A stretch of DNA of 12,499 nt from JAYRWN01 sp041917975 (GCA_041917975.1 JAYRWN010000194.1:1-12499); one strand, 5' to 3'. Counted from the stretch's first letter, positions 1 to 8,042 are shown. The notes: generated by a model not told the origin, from the sequence alone. Made by a program: numbers and translations.

Positions 1-48
1 AAAATTACCACCGTAAATATTGCGGTTCAAGACCTATTTATTATCTGC

Positions 49-89
49 TAGTAATTATTTAGTATACAGCAGGTTTATTGAGTATTTGG
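49..89. promoter_or_regulatory. Candidate LytTR operator array A (for a gene left of the window)
   Basis: Three GTAWT-like cores begin at 51 (GTAATT), 62 (GTATAC) and 82 (GTATTT), spaced 11 and 20 bp. The last lies inside GTTTATTGAGTAT (73-85), a motif shared with the arrays upstream of the secreted protein gene and the sensor kinase gene. It lies downstream of the secreted protein's stop codon, so it cannot serve that gene. By analogy with the other two arrays it would serve a minus-strand gene starting just beyond position 1. The role is inferred from repeat geometry only. Confidence 0.45.
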
Positions 90-123
90 TAAATTCTAAA
101 CAGGTTTTTTAACCATTAATCCG

Positions 124-1845
124 CTATGGGTTTTGTAAATAAATTTTTTCAGTAAAAATTTTTTGGTTTTTTTGATCACGTAGAGTTAATAAAGCTAGTC
201 CCTGGTATGCCGTGGTTATTGGGATGGATTCTCCGGCCGACCACCAGCCATGTTGTAATTTCCGGCCGGTGAGATCATACAGCGCGTAATATTGCGGATC
301 ATCAAGATCTTGTTTATAATCAAGGTACAGCCGATCCTGAGCCGGATTGGGATAAACTTTAAATAAATTATTTTCCACCGGATGAGCGGCTGTGGTCGTT
401 TCAAACGTAGCGATGCGGGTGGTGAGCGTAGCCCGTCCTTGCGTGGCTATATTGAAGGTGTTGTTGCCACATTCGGGAAAATTTGGGTCATTACAAAAAT
501 CTATTTCCGGTGCTAACCTATTTAATTCGTATTCATAAGCCATATTGTGAAAAAAAGACAGTTCTTCCGGAGTTAATAATCTTGGGCTGGTCACGATCAA
601 ACCCATCTTGAAAGTTTTTTGAGCGGTAGCCGGACCAGGTGTGCGCACATCCATGACCTTCAGATAATCATTTTTTGTGACTTGTTTCTTATTGCCGTAG
701 GTAACCTGGACCTGACCGGCGCCGGGATATGTTATGGAGGACACCCCCTGATATACGGTAAAGGGAAAATTTACCGAATCAATAGGCCACAAGCCCATTA
801 AATATAATTCTAAAGGATTAAATTGGTTTAAAGAACTTCCATAGGTAACCAGCACCGTGGTGTCATTATTGTTTTTTATATTTTTAATGGTTGCCCCGCC
901 AAATCCTGATGGACCCATAAATACATTTCCATAATGGAAAAAATCAGATATGCCCAACGAGGCATCCATAAACATACCCCAGCGGTGCAATAATTCGTGA
1001 GTGATTAAGAATTTATCCATCGAATGACCGGCTTGCGTGACGATGATGCCCTGGAGAATATTTTTACTGCCGTAATTGCGCGAGTCATCATAAGAATTAA
1101 TATTCTTGGAGAAAAGACCCTTAATTTTATTTTGAATACCTAAATAATACCCTGCTGCATTAGGCGTGGCCTCCGGGTTAAAATGAGTGGTGCTAAATAC
1201 CAGGAAGTCCCGGTCATCAGGAAAATATTTGTAATATTCTTTAGTCTTGGCTTCATTTGGTTCAGGATCAGTCGTGACCAGGTTAAATACATATTCAGTA
1301 TACTGAGCCTTGGCGCTGATAGGTTTAACGGTCGGAATCTCAAAACGGGGAGGACTGTAACGGACACCAAAGTATACCGGTATATCTTTTTTAGTTTCTT
1401 TTCGTCCTGACTTATAGATAAAGGTGAAATTACCTTGAAATGTATTAAGTCCCGCGCCGTCAAAAAATGCACAGTTTATAGTTAATCCACTTACCGTAAA
1501 TAATTTATCACCGGCTTTCTGGTCGCCCTGCGTGCCGTCGTCTTTAAGAATAAATTTATCTGTTTCTTGAGTATTTATTTGAATGCAACGAGATTGTGAA
1601 AATTTATTTTCCATCTCTATTTCCTTCAGATCAGTTTGTTTGACGCCAATAATGATGGAAAATGGCTCACCCAACCTGACCACTGCCGGCTCGCAGTGGA
1701 TGGAAGTAAAGTCACTGGCTTGTTCTGTTCTGCCTCCTGGAATTAATTTGCCGGTACCGCAATACTCCGGATGAGGCAATAATTGGGCAAGCCCTCCGGA
1801 CCAACCCCACAAAAGTCCAACAGTAAGAAGAAACAATCTATTCAT
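124..1845 (-). CDS. Secreted putative zinc metalloprotease with T9SS sorting domain
   Basis: A 573-residue exported protein. Residues 1-21 (MNRLFLLTVGLLWGWSGGLAQ) form a signal peptide. Residues about 50-160 contain DDGTQGDQKAGD (102-113), the loop typical of 'choice-of-anchor X' Ig-like domains. HELLH at 283-287 is an HExxH zinc/catalytic motif followed by RWGMF. NPLELYLMG (343-351) offers E346 as a possible third zinc ligand, which would make it gluzincin-like; that is my inference. Residues about 495-573 (FKVYPNPAQDRLYL... to the C-terminus) are a type A T9SS sorting domain, so the protein should cross the outer membrane through type IX secretion and be anchored or released. I cannot assign a peptidase family. 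The ATG start is supported by the signal peptide. Upstream lie a promoter candidate and a repeat array that also precedes the LytTR operon, so this is a likely output of that system. Confidence 0.85.
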   Translation of the reverse strand: MNRLFLLTVGLLWGWSGGLAQLLPHPEYCGTGKLIPGGRTEQASDFTSIHCEPAVVRLGEPFSIIIGVKQTDLKEIEMENKFSQSRCIQINTQETDKFILKDDGTQGDQKAGDKLFTVSGLTINCAFFDGAGLNTFQGNFTFIYKSGRKETKKDIPVYFGVRYSPPRFEIPTVKPISAKAQYTEYVFNLVTTDPEPNEAKTKEYYKYFPDDRDFLVFSTTHFNPEATPNAAGYYLGIQNKIKGLFSKNINSYDDSRNYGSKNILQGIIVTQAGHSMDKFLITHELLHRWGMFMDASLGISDFFHYGNVFMGPSGFGGATIKNIKNNNDTTVLVTYGSSLNQFNPLELYLMGLWPIDSVNFPFTVYQGVSSITYPGAGQVQVTYGNKKQVTKNDYLKVMDVRTPGPATAQKTFKMGLIVTSPRLLTPEELSFFHNMAYEYELNRLAPEIDFCNDPNFPECGNNTFNIATQGRATLTTRIATFETTTAAHPVENNLFKVYPNPAQDRLYLDYKQDLDDPQYYALYDLTGRKLQHGWWSAGESIPITTAYQGLALLTLRDQKNQKIFTEKIYLQNP

Positions 1846-1885
1846 GCTATTAATTTGAATTAGCTAAAGTTGCTGTTTAATTTTA

Positions 1886-1917
1886 CAAAATAGATAAATA
1901 ACTATGTATTATCAACA
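1886..1917 (-). promoter_or_regulatory. Candidate Bacteroidota-type promoter of the secreted protein gene
   Basis: On the minus strand TGTTG (1913-1917) is followed after 20 nt by TATTTTG (1886-1892). This resembles the Bacteroidota TTG/TAnnTTTG pattern with one base missing in the -7 element. It would start transcription about 35-40 bp upstream of the ATG. The GTATT repeats lie immediately upstream of and within the spacer, an arrangement expected for an activator. The match is imperfect. Confidence 0.3.
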
Positions 1918-1975
1918 TTCACTTAGTATTTCCTAGTCTTTATTGAGTAATCCCTACAGTTTGTCGAGTATCCGG
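1904..1975. promoter_or_regulatory. Candidate LytTR operator array B
   Basis: Cores begin at 1906 (GTATTA), 1926 (GTATTT), 1947 (GTAATC) and 1968 (GTATCC), spaced 20, 21 and 21 bp, so all lie on the same face of the helix. A weaker core at 1936 (GTCTTT) falls at half spacing. The last core lies inside GTTTGTCGAGTAT (1959-1971), nearly identical to motifs in arrays A and C. The array sits 59-130 bp upstream of the secreted protein's ATG and just downstream of the LytTR regulator gene. LytTR proteins are known to bind pairs of short direct repeats about two helical turns apart; that this regulator binds here is inference. Confidence 0.55.
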
Positions 1976-2006
1976 GAGCTCTGATTACTCTTTTATTCTT
2001 TAATCT

Positions 2007-2762
2007 TCATAGCCGGTGAAAAAATTCTAAAAAAGCATCGCGCCGTTGGCGGCTGATGGCAATGTTTATGCCGTCGCGCATCATCACATATCCGCCGTCC
2101 CCTTTTAACACCCGCACCACATGCAGCATATTAATCAAATGACTTTGATGAATGCGGTAAAAAGATAAACCCGTCAGCGATTCTTCCACTTCTTTTAAAG
2201 TCTTGGCGATGGTAATTTTTTGACCGTTTTGGAAATAAAAAACAGTGTAATTGCTTTGACTTTCGCACCGGATGATTTCGTCACTCTTAAAAAATTCAAT
2301 CGTATCACCGGTGGAGATAGCCACCTTTTTTCCGGAGTAAGCCGGAGCCCGGTTGCTGATCTCCCAGATGGATTGTATTCGTTCATGAGCGGCGGTAGTC
2401 AAGGCTTGTTTCTGACGCACTTTTTCCACAGCGGCTTGTAATTCCACCGGTTCAAAAGGTTTTAACAAATAATCCACCGCCGCTACTTTAAAAGCTTGAA
2501 TGGCATATTGATTATAGGCGGTGACGAAAATGATGCTGTAATTGTAATCCTGAGTTTCTTTAATGATTTCAAAACCATTTTTGTATGGCATGGTAATATC
2601 CAGAAACACCACGTCAGGCTCCCATAATCTGATCGCAGCGATGCCTTCATCTCCGGCCATACATTCGGCTGCAATATGGACATCCGGGCAATGTTTTGCC
2701 AATTGAATAGCCAGTACTTCCAAAGCACTTTTTTCATCGTCGATAAGTATTGCTTTTATCAT
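2007..2762 (-). CDS. LytTR-family DNA-binding response regulator
   Basis: A 251-residue cytoplasmic transcription regulator. The N-terminal receiver domain (about 1-118) has the acidic pair D8/D9, phospho-acceptor D55 (VVFLDITMP), T81 (FVTAY) and K101 (LLKPF), so it looks fully functional. The C-terminal LytTR domain (about 146-249) includes the typical RIHQSHLIN segment (203-211) and the basic SRQRR end. This fold binds DNA through beta-strands and recognises short direct repeats about 21 bp apart. The gene overlaps the upstream sensor kinase gene by 29 bp, so the two are probably translationally coupled and form a cognate pair. Matching direct-repeat arrays occur upstream of the operon and upstream of the next gene downstream, which suggests autoregulation and control of the secreted protein. 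Confidence 0.93.
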   Translation of the reverse strand: MIKAILIDDEKSALEVLAIQLAKHCPDVHIAAECMAGDEGIAAIRLWEPDVVFLDITMPYKNGFEIIKETQDYNYSIIFVTAYNQYAIQAFKVAAVDYLLKPFEPVELQAAVEKVRQKQALTTAAHERIQSIWEISNRAPAYSGKKVAISTGDTIEFFKSDEIIRCESQSNYTVFYFQNGQKITIAKTLKEVEESLTGLSFYRIHQSHLINMLHVVRVLKGDGGYVMMRDGINIAISRQRRDAFLEFFHRL

Positions 2763-5700
2763 CGTATGGTGTAAGGATTAATTTAAGGGGAATAGTTATG
2801 ATGACCGTGGTGCCGAGCGCTTCACCGGCGGCATTAATTTTATCGATAATTTTCGCCTCCGCACGCAGGTTGTGCAACCGGTTGATGATGGTCAGGCGGT
2901 CTTCCGCCAAACGTAGTCCGTAACTGGTCTTGTTTATACCGGAAATCTTTTTTATTTCTAACGCTTTGGCCCGGCCGATGCCGTTATCATCGATGATTAC
3001 CATTAATTGTTCATCCTGTCGTTTAAATTGTAAACTTAGATGCCCCGAATCCGGGCGGTGTAATAATCCGTGCCAGATGGCATTTTCCACATAAGGTTGA
3101 ATCAGCATGGAAGGCACCTGTACGGTATCGATTTGTACGTGTTCATCCACCTCTATCGTATAAGTAAAACGCTGAGCGAAACGCAAGGCTTCCAGTTCTG
3201 TATACAGACGTAATAATTCCAATTCACTGCTTAGGGTTATGGTATTCTGATGGCTATGGTCGAGAATTAAACGGATTAATTTGGAAAATTTAGTCAGGTA
3301 TAACGATGCCTCCTCATGTTGTTCTTTCAAAATATATTTCTGGATGCTGTTTAAGGCGTTGAAAATAAAATACGGATTCATTTGGGCCCGAAGGGCTTTC
3401 ATCTCCGTTTCCGCCAGTAATTTTTGAAATCCGGCTTTTAATTGTTCCTGTTTACGGGTAGTATGTACTAAATAGCGGTTAACAATTAAAATCAAGGCGG
3501 TTAATAAAAGTAACGCTAGCAAAATAAACCACCAGGTTTGATAAAAGGGTGGCTTAATCCTGATGCGGATAGATTTTTCGCTACCCCACAGCCCATCGTT
3601 ATTGGCCGCTTTTACATTAAAAATATACCGGCCCGGTTTTAGTCCGGCATAAGCGACCTGGTGATTCCCGCCGGTGTAATTCCACTGAGGTTCCAGCCCT
3701 ACCAACTGATGGGCGTATTGATTGCGATCCCCGTTGTTAAATACCAGCGTGGTATAATCAAATTGCAGATAATTTTGCTCCGGTGAAAGAATAAGCTGTT
3801 CTTTTAAGGCGGGGAGATCGTACCGATACTCCCGGTCGAATACTTTGATAGCATTAAATTGAATGGTTGGCTCGGTGTAATTTAATTTATAATTGTGTAA
3901 ATCGATGCTGTTAAAACCGGCGAAAAATAATTTGATTAATTTGTTATCATCGGTAATATTAAAGTGGTATTCACTTCCGTCCGCAATTAAGCCGTTTTGT
4001 TTGGTGAAATAACGCAGGACTTGGCGCGTGTAGGGATTAAATTTTACCAGGATTCCGGAATTATTGACCCACATCATGCTGTCCACCGGATCCAATTCCA
4101 GGTAGGTGCAATAATCGCCTAATAAACCTGATCTTGAATTGCGATTATGATTAAGGGTAAAAATAGAATCCCCGGTTGTCCAATATTCGTATAATCCGTT
4201 GGAATACGTGGACAACCAGATGTGTCCTTGTTTATCTTCCAGGATATCGGCCGTTGCCGGTATAAAAGTTTGATCCGGTAAAATAACAGGAAATAGTTTT
4301 TTTTGCTCCGCAAGATAAATAAATGGCCCGTGTGGGCTGGCCAACCACACACGCCCCTGTCTGTCTGTACAAACCGGGGATAATTTATTTTCCAGTTCTA
4401 CACTGTCGGAAACATAAAGATCACTCAGATTAAAGTGCTCCACCTCAGTACTGGGGTAATGCCAGACATAAAAGCCCCGGTGGAGACTTTCAAAATAAAT
4501 TTCACCATTTAAGCCCAGCGTATAGTTCCCGGTCGGGAGTACGGGCTGATGATGCTGATCCAGCAATTGCAGGGCTTTTAATTTTTGATGTTGTGGGTCA
4601 TAGCGGAAAGTATGATCGTCATCTGAAAAAAACAGCGTTCCATCTATGGCCTTAAAACCCGATTTTAGGGGTTTTTTACTTTCAGGATTGGGAATGATTT
4701 TAAATGATTTGTCGGCCGGATGATAATAGAATAATCCTTCCGTATTCGTATTGGTCATTAAATATTCATGGGTGGCGTTTACTGAAAATACCCGGAGCGG
4801 TTCGACAGCTTGTGACCTTACAGAATCCACTAAATTAACGGATGTTATTTGTTGGTTTTGCCACGGTAGCATAGATAAGCCTGTTCCGCCGAACCAGATA
4901 TTTTTTTCGCGGTCCATAAAAATACTACCTATTTTATTTGCGGAAATATCATATTCATCAGGATCCTCGACTTGATAGTAGTGGTGAATTTTTTTTTCCG
5001 GGTGGACATAATGTAAAGGGTAGCCACCTAAATAAAATCCACCATCCGCAGTTTTTGTGAGGCAAAACAAATGGTGTTTTTTTAATTCGGAATTAGCATA
5101 AAAATTGGCTTCAAATTTCCTGGTATCCAGATCAAAGCGCACGATTCCGCGGGTATACGTGGTTAACCATAAAGAATGGGTCGCTTCATCAAGAAAACCG
5201 TTCGTAATGTCGCTGACGGGGCTGGCAAAAATTCCCATTAACCGCCCGTTTTGATCAAATTGGTAAAGCCCTTCCTGATGTATGGCCAGGTAGCCCCCGC
5301 GGGTATAAAAGACGTTGAAGGTGGCTTTGGAGGCTGTTGGAGGATAATGATAAAAATGCTGAATGGATGAATCAGTTCGGTTGTAAACAAAAAAATAATC
5401 ACGGAGGGTGGCTATCAGCATGGTCGAGGCCTTACCCGGTTTAATGTTGATCATGCCAGAATTCATTACTTTTCGAAAAGCGGGATCTTGAGTGTTCCCG
5501 GACCAAAAGCGGTGGTGTATAGGATCATACCATTGAAGGGCATTAGCACTACCTAACCATAAATAGCCGCGGTCATCTATGCCAGTGGCATTCAGGATAT
5601 TATTAATGGTCGATTCCGGTCGATTCTGTGGACTATCAACATGTCTGAATTCGTGTCCGTCATAGCGGTAGAGCCCAGTGACCGTTCCCAGCCACAGGTA

Positions 5701-5844
5701 ACCCTGATTATCTTGGACGACATGATAAATGGCTTTTTCATGCAATCCATCACGGGATGAAAAATTTATGAACCTGGCTCGTTGTGCTGACATCCAGCCA
5801 GGTAGTAATAAGACCAGTAAAATGCTGAACAGCCCAGTTTTCAT
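2734..5844 (-). CDS. Two-component regulator-propeller sensor with LytS-type kinase domain (H-box His replaced by Tyr)
   Basis: 1036 residues. Signal peptide 1-21 (ends WMSAQ). A large periplasmic sensor follows with regulator-propeller repeats, for example DNQGYLWLGTVTGLYRYD (45-62), DDRGYLWLGS (90-99), DREKNIWFGG (311-320), DRQGRVWLAS (494-503) and DKQGHIWLST (537-546). A Y_Y_Y Ig-like domain covers about 695-764, and one membrane helix about 770-789. The cytoplasmic His_kinase-family core (about 810-1022) has an N-box (PYVENAIWHG, 917-926) and a G-box (DDNGIGRA, 952-959), so ATP binding looks intact. The H-box reads QMNPYFIFNALNSIQ: the normally invariant phospho-accepting His of NPHFxFN is Y825 (ATA on the plus strand at 3370-3372). 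Such sensors usually detect polysaccharide- or surface-derived signals, but the ligand here is unknown. The gene overlaps the LytTR regulator gene by 29 bp. An operator array lies 53-104 bp upstream. Confidence 0.92.
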   Translation of the reverse strand: MKTGLFSILLVLLLPGWMSAQRARFINFSSRDGLHEKAIYHVVQDNQGYLWLGTVTGLYRYDGHEFRHVDSPQNRPESTINNILNATGIDDRGYLWLGSANALQWYDPIHHRFWSGNTQDPAFRKVMNSGMINIKPGKASTMLIATLRDYFFVYNRTDSSIQHFYHYPPTASKATFNVFYTRGGYLAIHQEGLYQFDQNGRLMGIFASPVSDITNGFLDEATHSLWLTTYTRGIVRFDLDTRKFEANFYANSELKKHHLFCLTKTADGGFYLGGYPLHYVHPEKKIHHYYQVEDPDEYDISANKIGSIFMDREKNIWFGGTGLSMLPWQNQQITSVNLVDSVRSQAVEPLRVFSVNATHEYLMTNTNTEGLFYYHPADKSFKIIPNPESKKPLKSGFKAIDGTLFFSDDDHTFRYDPQHQKLKALQLLDQHHQPVLPTGNYTLGLNGEIYFESLHRGFYVWHYPSTEVEHFNLSDLYVSDSVELENKLSPVCTDRQGRVWLASPHGPFIYLAEQKKLFPVILPDQTFIPATADILEDKQGHIWLSTYSNGLYEYWTTGDSIFTLNHNRNSRSGLLGDYCTYLELDPVDSMMWVNNSGILVKFNPYTRQVLRYFTKQNGLIADGSEYHFNITDDNKLIKLFFAGFNSIDLHNYKLNYTEPTIQFNAIKVFDREYRYDLPALKEQLILSPEQNYLQFDYTTLVFNNGDRNQYAHQLVGLEPQWNYTGGNHQVAYAGLKPGRYIFNVKAANNDGLWGSEKSIRIRIKPPFYQTWWFILLALLLLTALILIVNRYLVHTTRKQEQLKAGFQKLLAETEMKALRAQMNPYFIFNALNSIQKYILKEQHEEASLYLTKFSKLIRLILDHSHQNTITLSSELELLRLYTELEALRFAQRFTYTIEVDEHVQIDTVQVPSMLIQPYVENAIWHGLLHRPDSGHLSLQFKRQDEQLMVIIDDNGIGRAKALEIKKISGINKTSYGLRLAEDRLTIINRLHNLRAEAKIIDKINAAGEALGTTVIITIPLKLILTPYDDKSNTYRR

Positions 5845-5896
5845 CAGGCTGAACTTACAAACTTTCTGGAAAGTCCACTCAAATAAGCGGATATTC

Positions 5897-5948
5897 TGAG
5901 TATTTAACGTTTTTGGTTGAGTATTTAACCGGTTTATCGAGTATTCGT
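5897..5948. promoter_or_regulatory. Candidate LytTR operator array C (upstream of sensor/regulator operon)
   Basis: Three direct repeats, TGAGTATTTAACG (from 5897), TGAGTATTTAACC (from 5918) and CGAGTATTCG (from 5938), have GTATT cores at 5900, 5921 and 5941, spaced 21 and 20 bp. The third lies in GTTTATCGAGTAT (5932-5944), the motif shared with arrays A and B. A looser copy (GACTATTTT) starts at 5962. The array is in the 254-bp gap between the TPR kinase's stop and the propeller kinase's ATG, 53-104 bp upstream of that ATG, where an autoregulatory site would be expected. The remainder of the gap shows no gene. AAAGTTTG on the minus strand (5858-5865) is a weak -7 candidate. Confidence 0.55.
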
Positions 5949-6098
5949 AAAACTGGTTTTAGACTATTTTCAGATGTCCTGCTCAGCTGCATGGGCCACC
6001 CGTTCTGGAAGATATTCTATTCTTTGCTGAATTTAGTTTTTACTGGCCTCTCTTTTGTTTTATGAATTTAGTCCAATAATTAGGGGGCCGCTTTACCC

Positions 6099-7922
6099 TC
6101 AGATGAGTGGAATCATGACCTCCAGTTTGGTGCCCAGTCCTTCCGCTGAGTTGATCTGCATTTGTCCTCCGGCATTTTTCACCCGGCTGAGCATATTGAG
6201 TAAACCCAAGGTGCCCTGAGCTTTAGCTTTGTCATAGTCAAACCCCCGGCCATTATCTGTGACGGTAAGCTTAATTTGATTTCCCTGTTCGTCCAGATCC
6301 AGAATTACCTCGCTGGCATGAGCGTGTTTTAGGATGTTATGTAACGCTTCCTGGGCCAGTCGGTACAATGTAAGAGAGGTATTTGGATTTTCCGGGGAGT
6401 TCATGTTATGATTAAAGCGGTAGGCAATCTGCGGTTGATTCAAGGTACGGGCTAATAATTGCTCCAAAGAAGTAATTAGTCCTTGTTGTTCCAGGGTGAC
6501 CGGAAGCATGGTGTGCGAGATTTGGCGCACTTGCGTTCCAGTGTCCTGGATTAACTGACTGAGCGACTCTATTTGCTGCTGCAGCGTTGGCAGCTGAGGA
6601 CCCAGTTTTGTCGCCAGCAGGTCCACCCCTAACTTGGCGGCCACCAGATCCTGGGCAATGCCATCGTGTAATTCTTTGGCCACCCGCCGCTGTTCGGCTT
6701 CCTGAGTTTCCAGCACGGCTTTTAATCCCATTTTTTGTTCGTGGATGATGGCTTCCTGCAGCTCTTGTTTTTGTTTAAGGCGGCTACGTCGGTAAAACAC
6801 CCAGCCCCCCATGGTCATGATTAGTAGCAATACCGCCAGCCCTCCTAAGCTGATTCTTTGGCGCAGGATTTGGTTATTTTTCTGTTCCAGATCCAGCGCT
6901 TGCCGGGTGATTTGTCCCTCTTTGCGTTCGATATCGTATTCGACCTGTAGTTCAGCCAATTGGCGGTCATACGTTTGTCGATTGAATGAATCACCCATCT
7001 GCACCCGTTGTTCAAGGGTATTTTGGGCTTCAGGAAATTGCCGCAGGGCATAATAGGCCCTGGCTTTTTCTTCTAACAGTCCTAATATCCCCCGCTGGTC
7101 ATGGGACACGCCTACCGCCTGTTCCGCCTCAGCCAACCAGCGCATAGCCTCTTGAGGGTATTTTTCGCGATTAGCGATTTGCGCTAAGCCCATCAGCGCT
7201 ATACTCAGCGAGCCACCCATGGACAGATTCCGCGCCAATTCGGCGGATTGCATAAAATATGTGCGCGCCTGACGCCAGTTATTTGTTTTAAGTAAAGCTT
7301 CACCGATATTCCCGGTGCTCAGCATCCGTCCGAAATCGCTGCCGATCCGTTCGAAAATGGAGAGCGCTTGCTGAGTATAAAAGATGGACTTTTCCATAGA
7401 GTCCAGTTCGGTATAACCGCTACCCAGGTGAAGTAATGCCCGGCCAATATTCAGGGAATCCTGACTTTCCCTGTAAAGCGCCAGCGATTCTTCAAAACGT
7501 TCTATCGCCTGCCGGGGTTGACCATTCTCTACCTGGATAATCCCGATGTTATCCAGGGTTTTTACCAACACGCGCAAGTCTCTGCTTTGACGGGCGAGAG
7601 GTAGGGCCAGAAGATAATGCTCCATAGCCCTGGATGGTCGATGGTGATAATAATAACAGACCCCTAAAATATTATGGGCGGCCGCCCTGAGGTAAGTATT
7701 TTCTGAGGCTTCGGCCAACTCCATACCCTTTAAGCCATAAATCAAAGCTGAATCCACCTGCATATTTACATATTCCATGGCCAGATCCAAATGAAGCAGA
7801 CACAACAAAGAATCATCCCGGGTATTTTGGATTAACAGTTTAAAACTATCCGGCACACTTTGACTGTGAAGAGGAAATATCAGGCCTGCGAACCATATCC
7901 ACGATTGATAAAATCTGGCCAT
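6099..7922 (-). CDS. TPR-containing sensor histidine kinase, NarL/HisKA_3 type
   Basis: 607 residues from the ATG at 7920-7922. The frame extends upstream to a TTG at 7946, but the ATG starts directly with a good signal peptide (MARFYQSWIWFAGLIFPLHSQ), so I prefer it. A periplasmic TPR array follows (about 45-330, e.g. ALLHLGSGYTELDSMEKSI), then a coiled-coil stretch, a single membrane helix (about 359-377), and a second basic coiled coil. The dimerisation/phospho-acceptor helix contains EQRRVAKELHDGIAQDL with H419 as the phosphorylated residue. The HATPase domain has AQEALHNILKHAHA (N529) and DNGRGF (from D556), then GLLNML. This is the usual design of Bacteroidota kinases that phosphorylate LuxR-type regulators. 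Such a regulator lies divergently 413 bp away and is the likely partner. The signal is unknown. Confidence 0.9.
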   Translation of the reverse strand: MARFYQSWIWFAGLIFPLHSQSVPDSFKLLIQNTRDDSLLCLLHLDLAMEYVNMQVDSALIYGLKGMELAEASENTYLRAAAHNILGVCYYYHHRPSRAMEHYLLALPLARQSRDLRVLVKTLDNIGIIQVENGQPRQAIERFEESLALYRESQDSLNIGRALLHLGSGYTELDSMEKSIFYTQQALSIFERIGSDFGRMLSTGNIGEALLKTNNWRQARTYFMQSAELARNLSMGGSLSIALMGLAQIANREKYPQEAMRWLAEAEQAVGVSHDQRGILGLLEEKARAYYALRQFPEAQNTLEQRVQMGDSFNRQTYDRQLAELQVEYDIERKEGQITRQALDLEQKNNQILRQRISLGGLAVLLLIMTMGGWVFYRRSRLKQKQELQEAIIHEQKMGLKAVLETQEAEQRRVAKELHDGIAQDLVAAKLGVDLLATKLGPQLPTLQQQIESLSQLIQDTGTQVRQISHTMLPVTLEQQGLITSLEQLLARTLNQPQIAYRFNHNMNSPENPNTSLTLYRLAQEALHNILKHAHASEVILDLDEQGNQIKLTVTDNGRGFDYDKAKAQGTLGLLNMLSRVKNAGGQMQINSAEGLGTKLEVMIPLI

Positions 7923-7987
7923 AAATTCCAAGGAAGTTAAAAGCAAGTAAAAAAACCAGGACGCAAAAAATCAGGTGGAATATAACA

Positions 7988-8007
7988 ATTTTAAGCCAAG
8001 TTAAAAT
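7988..8007. repeat. AT-rich inverted repeat in the divergent intergenic region
   Basis: ATTTTAA and TTAAAAT form a perfect 7-bp inverted repeat around a 6-nt spacer (GCCAAG). It lies 66-85 bp upstream of the TPR kinase's ATG in the 413-bp kinase/regulator gap, so it could be an operator. AT-rich DNA produces such repeats easily. Confidence 0.3.
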
Positions 8008-8042
8008 CAAAAAAAAGTCAGTATTTCTCTCTTCTGTTCACG

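Noticed and set aside
105..116. GGTTTTTTAACC as a terminator of the secreted protein gene
   Set aside because: Its stem is only four strong pairs with an A/T loop, and it overlaps the region next to array A; not convincing as an intrinsic terminator.
142..151. Arg-to-Leu change after the ABC signature (LSGGQQQLVG) as an inactivating mutation
   Set aside because: All catalytic motifs are intact, and this variant is, to my knowledge, common in the Bacteroidota subfamily (coordinates here are residue numbers in the ATPase encoded at 9160-9822).
1140..1472. 110-codon open frame on the minus strand
   Set aside because: It lies wholly within the secreted protein gene in another frame, with no recognisable domain; a shadow frame.
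7923..7946. Upstream extension of the TPR kinase to a TTG start at 7946
   Set aside because: The added residues MLLTSLEF precede a complete signal peptide that begins at the ATG at 7922, and TTG starts are rare; the ATG is the simpler start.
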